A DNA stretch of 5,137 bases from Thermoflexus hugenholtzii JAD2 (lineage in GTDB: Bacteria > Chloroflexota > Dehalococcoidia > UBA2979): contig CAMDBZ010000132.1 in the NCBI GenBank assembly GCA_945889565.1, positions 1-5,137 of the forward strand, given 5' to 3'. The position numbers and the translations under genes are program-made. Below the pieces are notes generated by a model, which had not been told where the DNA came from, did not search any database, and was given only the letters and a program-made list of their open reading frames with translations. This document shows positions 1-5,137 of the stretch, one piece after another. Every line of letters begins with the position of its first letter. The first letter of the stretch is position 1.

Positions 1-1147
1 AAGCGGCTCCTGCCAGCGTCATCCCCAGCCCGAGGAACACCGACAGCAGCCCCGCGAGCTGGACCTCGTCGCCCACCCCCGGGAGGTCGAGCACCAGCAC
101 CCAGCGCACCCGCTCCGTGAGCGCGTCCACGAGGCCGAGCCCGACCGTCGCCGCCGCCGTCGTCGCAAACCCCACCGTCGCGACCGCGCGCTCCCCGAAC
201 GCCGCGATCGCCGCGGGCGCTGCCAGGAGCGCCGCGACCAGCCCCACCGGCGCCGGCGCGAACACGTAGAACGCGTTCGCCGGCTCCACCCCCAGCACTT
301 CGCTCACGTACAGCGGGCCGAGCACGCCCAGCACCACGCCAACAGTGCTCGCCAGCGCTGCCAGCAAGAGCATCCACAGGACGCCCGGCGCGCCCAGCAG
401 GTAGCGCACCGCCGCACCCGTCGAGATGCGCACGTCGATGTCGCGCGACCGCGGCACGTGCACCGGCCCCAGCCCCAGCACCCGCGTCGAAGACAGGATG
501 AACAGCAGGCCAGCCAGCACCACCACCGGGTCGACGCCCCACCAGCGCACGACCACCGGCGCCACCAGCGCCTTGCCGACGACCTCCCCCGCTGACGACG
601 TGAACGACAGGAACGACGTCGCCGACGCAAGCTCCTCGCGCGTCGCCACCAGCGGTACCGTCGATGCCTCCGACGGCTGCGACACCTGGTGCAGCGCCCG
701 CACGACGAACACGATCAGCAGCATCGCGCTGAAGTCTGTTCCGAACAGAGTCGGGATGAGCAGGCAGAGCACGCCCATCCCCAGGTACGCCCCGGCCAAC
801 GCCACCCGCTTCGGGATCGCGTCCGCCACCGCCCCTCCGTAGAGGCCCAGCAGCGCGCCCGGCAGCAGGTACGCGGTCCCCAGCAGCGCCGCCTCCACCG
901 CCCCCCCGCCACGGCGCGCGACCGCGATCAGCGCCCCGAACAGCAGCGCTTGCGTCCCCACGTCCGTAAGAAAACGCGACGCCAGCAGCGCCTGGAAGTG
1001 CAGGTTCCAGGCGATCGAGCCCGGCGGCACCATGAACCACAACACGCGGAACACGCGCGCCTGCCCGCGGCCCACGGCGGCATCGAGCCGGCGCAGCCCG
1101 CGCCGCGGTGGCTCATCGAACTGGGGGGGAAGCGCCACGTGCGCCAT
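1..1147 (-). CDS. MFS permease, partial (C-terminus beyond left edge)
   Basis: Reading the minus strand from ATG at 1147 gives an uninterrupted 382-residue frame that runs off the window. It is an integral membrane protein with about ten hydrophobic segments visible (roughly residues 54-78, 84-108, 116-135, 140-157, 178-199, 205-224, 255-279, 293-316, 320-341, 363-382), so about two of the usual twelve are missing. The loop between helices 2 and 3 reads GLYGGAVADAIPKR (about 101-114), a degenerate form of the MFS signature G-x3-D-R/K-x-G-R-R. The stretch QPSEASTVPLVATREELASA (157-176) resembles the P-x-L-x-x-R-E-x-L-x-x-A-N motif after helix 4 in MFS_3/EntS-like exporters. Such proteins are secondary transporters, often drug or siderophore exporters; the substrate cannot be read here. 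Residues 1-35 are a cytosolic, Pro/Arg-rich leader. The start has a weak GGGGTGG 8 nt upstream (1156-1162); GTG at 1159 is an in-frame alternative. It diverges from the Cys-rich gene. Confidence 0.88.
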   Translation of the reverse strand, partial: MAHVALPPQFDEPPRRGLRRLDAAVGRGQARVFRVLWFMVPPGSIAWNLHFQALLASRFLTDVGTQALLFGALIAVARRGGGAVEAALLGTAYLLPGALLGLYGGAVADAIPKRVALAGAYLGMGVLCLLIPTLFGTDFSAMLLIVFVVRALHQVSQPSEASTVPLVATREELASATSFLSFTSSAGEVVGKALVAPVVVRWWGVDPVVVLAGLLFILSSTRVLGLGPVHVPRSRDIDVRISTGAAVRYLLGAPGVLWMLLLAALASTVGVVLGVLGPLYVSEVLGVEPANAFYVFAPAPVGLVAALLAAPAAIAAFGERAVATVGFATTAAATVGLGLVDALTERVRWVLVLDLPGVGDEVQLAGLLSVFLGLGMTLAGAA

Positions 1148-1284
1148 CCTACCGGCCACCCCATGCCCGCGCGCAGGACCCCAGCCCCCGATTCCGCAGC
1201 CGCTTCACCCGGCATCGTAAGAAACGGATCGCCCGCAGCGTCGTTAGAGACGGTGCACACCCAGAGGGGTCGAAGGGACGACGT
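1148..1284. promoter_or_regulatory. Divergent intergenic region
   Basis: These 137 bases separate the divergently transcribed permease and Cys-rich genes, so both promoters probably lie here or inside the adjoining 5' ends. The least GC-rich patches are around 1214-1224 (ATCGTAAGAAA) and 1241-1250 (TCGTTAGAGA). I could not find a convincing -35/-10 pair on either strand. No hairpin longer than a few base pairs and no clear operator palindrome was seen. Promoter presence is inferred from gene orientation, not from a recognised motif. Confidence 0.5.
1273..1278 (+). promoter_or_regulatory. Ribosome binding site of the Cys-rich gene
   Basis: AAGGGA lies 6 nt before the ATG at 1285. It decides this start over the in-frame ATG at 1108, which would place 59 non-signal-like residues ahead of the signal peptide and overlap the divergent permease start. 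The motif is flanked by GTCG (1269-1272) and CGAC (1279-1282), which could pair as a 4-bp stem and present it in the loop. Confidence 0.6.
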
Positions 1285-2322
1285 ATGACCTGGAACAGAT
1301 GGGCGCTACCGCTCGCGCTCGCGCTCGCCGCCATGCTCGCGCTTGCGGCCCTCGCGGCCGGCGCCCGGACCACCGCCGCCGAGGAGACCGCCCCGGCCGC
1401 CATCACCGACGTCGCCGCCGCCTGCGCGGAGCCGGACGCCCACGCCGCGCTCGCCTCGCTCTGCGAGCTGCACGCCCGCGAGGGCCTGCCCGCCGTGGCG
1501 AAGGCGTCGCTCGCCAAGATCATCCTGCGCATCGCCAACGGCGAGCACGGGCACCGCTTCCAGGCGCTCAAGGCCTGTCGCACGCTCGTCGACGCGGCCC
1601 CCGACGCCGAGAGCGACGCGGCAGCCGCGTGCCGCACCCTGCTCGGCGAGCGCGCCCCGCACTCAGAACAACTGTGCGAGCGCGTGCTCGCGGCCGAGAC
1701 CGCCAACGCGCCCGAGAAGCTGATCGCCCGCTGCAAGGCGCTGCTCGACGACGAGCCCGCACGCTGCCGCCGCCTCGCCGGCCAGCCGGAGGCGAACGCC
1801 ACCGCCACCGAGGAGCTGCGCGCGCGCTGTCGCCAGCTCATCGGCGAGAAGGCCGACGAGTTCTGCAAGCGCATGGCAGAGCTCCCGCAGAACGCCACCA
1901 ACGTCTCCCCGGAGCTGCAGCAGCGCTGCAAGCTCGCGCTCGCCAGCGCCGGCGAGCACGCGCTGAAGCGCGCCTGCGCCGCCTTCGCCGCGAACCCCGC
2001 GACCGCCGCCGTCGAGCTTCGCGAACGCTGCCAGAAGCCGCCCACCGCGAACGCGGAGGCGCAGTGCAAGGAGCTCGCCGCCAACCCGCAGCTCGCCGCC
2101 GCCAAGCCCGACCTGCAGGAGCGCTGCGCCAACCTGCTGAACGCCAAGCCGCCCACGCCACGCCCCGAGTTCACGCTCGACGCCTGCCGCCGCGTGCTCG
2201 CCGGTGAGCAGTCGGTGGACGGCGTCAAGGTCACCGACGAGCTGTTCGTGAAATGCAAGCAGTTCATCGAGCGCGAGGGCGCGCCACGGCCCAAGCCCAC
2301 CGCCACCGAGCGGGCCCGTTAG
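1285..2322 (+). CDS. Exported paired-cysteine repeat protein, function unknown
   Basis: The product is 345 residues. Residues 1-26 look like a Sec signal peptide: short basic N-region (MTWNRW), a long Ala/Leu core (about 7-24) and a probable cleavage near AAGA or slightly after. The mature part has 16 cysteines (47, 60, 98, 116, 131, 150, 161, 182, 194, 215, 231, 249, 261, 281, 301, 324). They form a degenerate repeat of about 30-38 residues, roughly C-[KR]-x-L-A-x2-P-x(7-11)-L-x2-R-C-[KR]-x-L. The clearest units are 161-182, 194-215, 231-249 and 261-281; 98-116, 131-150 and 301-324 are looser copies. Composition (Ala, Glu, Leu, Lys, Arg) suggests alpha helices, so each pair could staple a helical hairpin by a disulfide outside the cytoplasm. 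I see no catalytic motif, no membrane anchor after the signal, no lipobox and no CXXC. The tail is basic and Pro-rich. A distant link to the eukaryotic-type 'cysteine rich repeat' (GLG1) family is possible but unproven. It lies upstream of, and co-oriented with, the sigma/FecR pair. Confidence 0.85.
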   Translation: MTWNRWALPLALALAAMLALAALAAGARTTAAEETAPAAITDVAAACAEPDAHAALASLCELHAREGLPAVAKASLAKIILRIANGEHGHRFQALKACRTLVDAAPDAESDAAAACRTLLGERAPHSEQLCERVLAAETANAPEKLIARCKALLDDEPARCRRLAGQPEANATATEELRARCRQLIGEKADEFCKRMAELPQNATNVSPELQQRCKLALASAGEHALKRACAAFAANPATAAVELRERCQKPPTANAEAQCKELAANPQLAAAKPDLQERCANLLNAKPPTPRPEFTLDACRRVLAGEQSVDGVKVTDELFVKCKQFIEREGAPRPKPTATERAR

Positions 2323-2355
2323 TCCGCTGGCCGCTCGGCCCGATCCGCCGCATCA

Positions 2356-2383
2356 GCGGGGCGTCCCACCAGGGACGCCCCGC
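2356..2383 (+). terminator. Perfect 12-bp GC hairpin, probable terminator
   Basis: GCGGGGCGTCCC (2356-2367) and its exact reverse complement (2372-2383) enclose an ACCA loop. It begins 33 bases after the stop of the Cys-rich gene and ends 66 bases before the preferred sigma start. No T-run follows on either strand, so it is not a textbook intrinsic terminator. In high-GC bacteria such stems often act as terminators or as 3'-end stabilisers. It may instead limit read-through into the sigma gene. Confidence 0.6.
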
Positions 2384-2393
2384 CTGCCGTCGT

Positions 2394-2411
2394 CCGCGGT
2401 ATCCGCGGTAT
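2394..2411 (+). repeat. Tandem 9-bp repeat CCGCGGTAT x2
   Basis: Two exact, head-to-tail copies of CCGCGGTAT (2394-2402 and 2403-2411) lie directly before the earliest possible sigma start (TTG 2414). Each contains the palindrome CCGCGG. The position suits a regulator or sigma recognition site, or a simple slippage duplication; nothing in the sequence separates these. Confidence 0.55.
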
Positions 2412-2437
2412 CGTTGCGTGGCGTGACGAACGACCGC

Positions 2438-2442
2438 GGGAG
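2438..2442 (+). promoter_or_regulatory. Candidate ribosome binding site for the sigma gene
   Basis: GGGAG lies 7 nt before TTG 2450. The other in-frame candidates, TTG 2414 and GTG 2423, have no purine-rich sequence at a usable distance. This is the main reason for placing the start at 2450. Confidence 0.45.
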
Positions 2443-2449
2443 TGCATCG

Positions 2450-3046
2450 TTGGAACAGCTGGAGGCCCGCAGCGGTGCCAGTGCCCGCGCGGTCACCGCG
2501 CAAGAGCGGCGCGCCATCGACGCGCTCGTCGCTCAAGCGCAGCAGGGCAGCGCCGACGCCTTCGGCGCGCTGTACGACCGCTACCAGCCGGACATCCTGC
2601 GCTACCTCCTCCACCACGTACGCGACCGCGAGACCGCGGAGGACCTGACGCAACACGTGTTCCTCAGCGCATGGCAGGCCATCCCCCGCTACGAGCAGCG
2701 CAGCGTGCCTTTCAGCGCCTGGCTCTACCGCATGGCGCGCAACCGCATGATCGACCACTTCCGCACACGCCGCCCAACTGTCGATATCGCGCTGCTGGAC
2801 TTGCCCGAAGCGCCGGAGGCCGAGGCGCGCGTGCTGGCCGCCGAGCGCCGCGGCGAGCTCGAGCGCGCGCTCGCGCGGCTCTCCGACGACCATCGCGAAG
2901 TGCTCGTACTGCGCTTCGTGCTCGAACACTCCGCCGCCGAGATCGGCGCGATCATGGGGCGCAAGGAAGTGACCGTGCGCGGCCTGCAGCTGCGCGCGCT
3001 GCGCGCACTGCGCAAGGAGCTCGCCGCGCTGGAGCCGCCGCGATGA
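2450..3046 (+). CDS. ECF-family RNA polymerase sigma factor
   Basis: This 198-residue protein (210 if started at TTG 2414) would direct RNA polymerase core enzyme to a dedicated promoter set. Sigma region 2 spans about residues 38-108: FGALYDRY, then the core-binding DLTQHVFLSAW (66-76; His replaces the Glu/Asp often seen after DLTQ), then FSAWLYRMARNRMIDHFR. A variable linker follows (about 109-138). Region 4 spans about 139-191: LSDDHREVLVLRF, then the helix-turn-helix SAAEIGAIMGRKEVTVRGLQ and RALRALRKEL. There is no region 1, region 3 or C-terminal extension, matching the ECF (group 4) architecture and usual length. GRKEVTVRGLQLRAL departs from the common G-x-S/T-x-G-T-V-K form and is reminiscent of ECF proteins from Chloroflexota. 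The stop overlaps the FecR-type gene start as ATGA, implying an operon with translational coupling and control by that protein. I could not identify an autoregulatory promoter. Confidence 0.92.
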   Translation: MEQLEARSGASARAVTAQERRAIDALVAQAQQGSADAFGALYDRYQPDILRYLLHHVRDRETAEDLTQHVFLSAWQAIPRYEQRSVPFSAWLYRMARNRMIDHFRTRRPTVDIALLDLPEAPEAEARVLAAERRGELERALARLSDDHREVLVLRFVLEHSAAEIGAIMGRKEVTVRGLQLRALRALRKELAALEPPR

Positions 3047-4590
3047 GCCGCCCGCCGCGTGACGCGCCGCTCGACGCCGCGCTCGATGCCGCGCTCGACG
3101 CACTCGCGGCGGGCGGCAGCGTGGAAGACTGCCTCGCCGCATGGCCGCAGCACCGCGCGGCGCTCGAGCCCGCGCTGCGCGCCGCCACGCACGCACGCGC
3201 ACTGCACCTGCCGGCCAGCCCGCCGGACCCCGCCCGCCGCGCCGCCTTCATGGCGCAGCTGCACGCGACCCCTCAGCTGACTCCGCGCTCACGGGGCGCG
3301 GCCCTGCGCGCCGCCGTGCAAGCGTTCGCCGCGCTCGGCCGCCGCGGCCTCGTGCTCGCGCCTGCCGCCGCGATCGTCGCCGCCGCGCTCTTCGTGACGC
3401 TCGGTCGCAGCGCACCCCCCGCCGAAGCATCGACGTTGACGATCTTCGCCGGCGCCGTCGAGCGCGCCGATGGCGCCGGTTGGCGTCCGCTCGCGGACAA
3501 CGCGCAGCTGTCAGAGGGCGCGCGCCTGCGCACCTCCGCCGCCGGTCGCGCCGTGCTCACCTTCGAGGACGGCTCCACCGTCGCCCTCGAACCGGACACC
3601 GAGCTCACCATCGAGCGCCTGCGCACCGCCGGCGCCCGCGCGATCGCGCTCCGCCTCGCCTACGGCCGGCTCTGGCACGATGTCGCCGCCGCCCCCGACC
3701 GTGACGCGAGCGCCAGCTACCTCGTGCGCACCCCGGACGCCACCGTGTCCGCGCGCGGCACGCTCTTCGAGACCGCCGTCACAGGCGGCGAGACCACCGT
3801 CGCCACGCTCGAAGGCAGCGTCGAGCTCACCCGCGACGGCGCGCGCCAGCTCGTCCAGCGTGGCCAGCTCGCGCGCGCGCAGCTGCACCGCCCGCTCGCG
3901 CCGCCCGAACAGCAGCAGCCATTCGCGCTCGCTATCGCCATCGACGCGCCATTCGTCGCCGCGCTCGTCGCGCCGGACGGCCGTGCGACCGGCGCGCGAC
4001 TGGATGGCCTGCGCTACCACCAGATCAGCGGCGCCACCAGCTCGGACCCCGGCAGTGGCGAGCAGCGCATCGCGCTCGCGCACGCAGCGCCCGGCGTCTA
4101 CACGCTGCTGCTGGGGCGCACCGCTCCGGGCGAAGGCGCGCTCGTGCTCACCGCAGCGGACGGCGAGCGCCGCGTCCCGCTCGACCCCACGCTCGACGCG
4201 CTGGCGCTGCGCCTGCAGATCGAGCAGCGCGACGGCCGCACCGTCGTCACGCCGCTGCGGATCGCCGCGGCCGCAGACACGCCACTCGAACGGCTGGTCG
4301 TGCCGGAGCGCGCGCGCTTGCGCGCCGCCGTGCTGCTGCGCGAGCGCGCAGCGCAACGCGAACAACAGCGCGAGCAGGGCGACGCCCGCGCCACGCCCCC
4401 GCCCGCCGACGCGCGCGCCACACCACCGTCCGCGCGCCCGACCATCGGCCCGCGCCCCGCGGCGGCGCCCACGCGCACGCTGCCGACGCCGCCGCGCTCT
4501 CGCGACCCGCTCGCCCCCGCGACCCGACCGACTCGCGCACCCGCGAGCGTTGGCCCGGAGCGCACACCGACGCCCGCGCCGACGCGCTAG
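3043..4590 (+). CDS. FecR-domain single-pass membrane protein, putative regulator of the adjacent sigma factor
   Basis: The product is 515 residues. ATG 3043 overlaps the sigma stop by 4 nt, with GGAG 8 nt upstream (3031-3034). Residues 1-100 are a cytosolic, helical, Ala-rich region (LDAALDAALDAL at 10-21; EPALRAATHARAL at 42-54), the likely site of sigma contact. A transmembrane helix lies at about 103-121. A FecR domain follows at about 155-262: LSEGARLRTSAAGRAVLTF, then EDGSTVALEPDTELTIERL, and YLVRTPDATVSARGTLFE. Residues 295-410 form a second, probably beta-rich region (GVYTLLLGR; the ALVLTAADGERRVPLD stretch) that I cannot assign. Residues 422-446 are charged and Gln/Arg-rich; 447-515 are a Pro/Ala/Thr/Arg disordered tail with DARATPP twice. 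Classic FecR proteins are about 320 residues, so the C-terminal half is extra. No typical zinc-binding anti-sigma motif (HxxxCxxC) is visible, so its role as anti-sigma or signal transducer is inferred from domain and coupling. It converges on the channel gene. Confidence 0.88.
   Translation: MSRPPRDAPLDAALDAALDALAAGGSVEDCLAAWPQHRAALEPALRAATHARALHLPASPPDPARRAAFMAQLHATPQLTPRSRGAALRAAVQAFAALGRRGLVLAPAAAIVAAALFVTLGRSAPPAEASTLTIFAGAVERADGAGWRPLADNAQLSEGARLRTSAAGRAVLTFEDGSTVALEPDTELTIERLRTAGARAIALRLAYGRLWHDVAAAPDRDASASYLVRTPDATVSARGTLFETAVTGGETTVATLEGSVELTRDGARQLVQRGQLARAQLHRPLAPPEQQQPFALAIAIDAPFVAALVAPDGRATGARLDGLRYHQISGATSSDPGSGEQRIALAHAAPGVYTLLLGRTAPGEGALVLTAADGERRVPLDPTLDALALRLQIEQRDGRTVVTPLRIAAAADTPLERLVVPERARLRAAVLLRERAAQREQQREQGDARATPPPADARATPPSARPTIGPRPAAAPTRTLPTPPRSRDPLAPATRPTRAPASVGPERTPTPAPTR
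3067..3102 (+). repeat. Three tandem 12-bp units within the FecR-type gene
   Basis: Three consecutive near-identical units (consensus GCGCTCGAYGCC; first unit begins CC, third ends A) encode P/A-L-D-A three times at residues 9-20 of the FecR-type protein. The repeat lies in the cytosolic N-terminus, eight codons from the start, and keeps frame. It may simply reflect a low-complexity amphipathic helix. Confidence 0.6.
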
Positions 4591-5137
4591 ACCGGCGGCG
4601 GCGCGCCAGCGCCCACCAGCCCCGCCGCCAGCAAGGCGGCGTGCAGCCGCTGCACGAGCGCCGACGTGAGTGCGGGCACCGCGGCGGCGTCGCGCGCGCG
4701 CACCCGCACCAGGCACTCGACGCCGCCCGCCAGGAACGTCTGGAACAGCACCAGCGGCTCGCCCTCCGCCTCCACCGCGCGCGCTGCCTCCCGCACCACG
4801 TGCTCCGCGTGCGCCAGGTCCGTGCCGTACGCGAACGTGTACACCACGCTCACTTCGCGCGGCCGCTGCACGCCGTAGTTCGTCACGGTCGCCGCCGCAA
4901 GCGTCGCGTTCGGCAGCACGACAGCCGTGCCGTCGACGGTACGCAACCGCGTCGCGCGCCAGCCGATCGACTGCACGCGCCCGCTCGGCCCGCCCTGCAG
5001 TGCGATCACGTCGCCCACGCGAATCGACCCGTCCGAGAGCACGTACCACCCCGCAAACAGGTTGGTGAGCAGCGGCTGCAGCGCGAGCGCCACCGCGAGC
5101 CCGCCGATGCCGAGCCCCGCCAGCAGCGGGCTGATCG
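4587..5137 (-). CDS. MscS-type mechanosensitive channel, partial (N-terminus beyond right edge)
   Basis: The minus-strand frame is open from the right edge to TAG at 4589-4587 and gives 182 C-terminal residues. These channels open under membrane tension to release solutes during hypo-osmotic shock. The window starts inside the pore-lining helix: SPLLAGLGIGGLAVALALQ (2-20), a Gly/Ala-rich stretch typical of MscS TM3, continuing NLFAGWYVL and the hallmark RVGDVIAL (39-46). The beta domain follows with GRVQSIGWRATRLRTVDG (52-69) and VLPNATL (73-79), the usual IPN-x-x-L element. The remaining alpha/beta domain (about 92-182) ends in GAPPPV, in the place of the common I-P-F/Y-P end. The upstream helices and the true start lie outside; GTG 5093 is mid-helix and is not a start. 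The stop overlaps the convergent FecR-type gene stop by 4 nt, with no terminator between. Confidence 0.93.
   Translation of the reverse strand, partial: ISPLLAGLGIGGLAVALALQPLLTNLFAGWYVLSDGSIRVGDVIALQGGPSGRVQSIGWRATRLRTVDGTAVVLPNATLAAATVTNYGVQRPREVSVVYTFAYGTDLAHAEHVVREAARAVEAEGEPLVLFQTFLAGGVECLVRVRARDAAAVPALTSALVQRLHAALLAAGLVGAGAPPPV

Noticed and set aside
735..749. 15-bp palindrome TCTGTTCCGAACAGA
   Set aside because: It lies inside permease coding sequence, and a 7-bp inverted repeat with 1-nt spacer is not rare enough in 5 kb. It is not a LexA/Cheo-type box, as the half-site order is reversed.
1108..1284. Upstream in-frame ATG extending the Cys-rich protein by 59 residues
   Set aside because: It overlaps the divergent permease start, adds Arg/Pro-rich sequence before a clear signal peptide, and lacks the good ribosome binding site found before 1285.
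689..1288. Plus-strand frames at 426-842 and 689-1288
   Set aside because: These are antisense to the permease; their translations are low-complexity and lack the hydrophobic pattern seen on the minus strand.
1149..2306. Minus-strand frame of 385 codons antisense to the Cys-rich gene
   Set aside because: Ser/Ala/Arg-rich with no recognisable domain; the plus-strand frame has a signal peptide, ribosome binding site and repeats.
2372..2394. Possible ECF promoter (GGGAC at 2372 with CGTC at 2388 or 2391)
   Set aside because: The spacing (11 or 14 nt) is shorter than the usual 16-17 for ECF promoters, and GGGAC is part of the hairpin.
2264..3202. Minus-strand frame of 312 codons antisense to the sigma gene
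   Set aside because: It covers clearly coding ECF sigma sequence on the other strand and shows no domain of its own.
3865..3885. Alternating CG tract flanked by CAGCT/AGCTG, possible Z-DNA or stem
   Set aside because: Alternating GC runs are expected in coding DNA of this composition and the flanking arms are only 5 bp.
3511..5049. Long minus-strand frame (512 codons) antisense to the FecR-type gene and crossing the channel gene
   Set aside because: Arg/Ala/Gly-rich low-complexity translation typical of shadow frames in GC-rich DNA; the plus strand here has a recognisable FecR domain and the channel uses a different minus frame.

Overview
This is a very GC-rich window (judged by eye, not counted) with densely packed bacterial genes and short gaps. 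Third codon positions are almost all G or C. The style fits a high-GC bacterium. An ECF sigma factor coupled to a FecR-type membrane protein with a 'LDAALDAAL...EPALRAA' N-terminus recalls Chloroflexota (Dehalococcoidia/Tepidiformia-like), but that is an impression from protein style and not a demonstrated placement; Actinobacteria and other high-GC phyla are not excluded.

Layout, left to right. (1) The left edge to 1147, minus strand, is the first 382 residues of a major facilitator superfamily permease whose C-terminus lies outside the window. (2) 1148-1284 is a divergent intergenic region. (3) 1285-2322, plus strand, encodes an exported 345-residue protein with 16 cysteines arranged as pairs in degenerate helical repeats; I do not recognise its family with certainty. 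(4) 2323-2449 is a spacer with a perfect 12-bp GC hairpin and a tandem 9-bp repeat. (5) 2450-3046 (start uncertain) is an ECF-type RNA polymerase sigma factor. (6) 3043-4590, overlapping the sigma gene by ATGA, encodes a single-pass membrane protein with a periplasmic/extracellular FecR domain, a further beta-rich region and a proline-rich tail; it is the likely partner and regulator of the sigma factor. (7) 4587 to the right edge, minus strand, is the C-terminal 182 residues of an MscS-type mechanosensitive channel. It converges on the FecR gene so tightly that both stop codons share one CTAG.

How they may work together: the sigma/FecR pair is a classic cell-surface-signalling style module, translationally coupled. 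No TonB-dependent receptor or other obvious signal input is adjacent. The exported Cys-rich protein directly upstream on the same strand is a candidate partner or target, but this is inference from position only. The permease and the channel appear unrelated to the module beyond adjacency.

The most interesting unexplained element is the paired-cysteine repeat protein beside the sigma/FecR pair. I see no tRNA, rRNA, CRISPR array, insertion sequence or phage gene.
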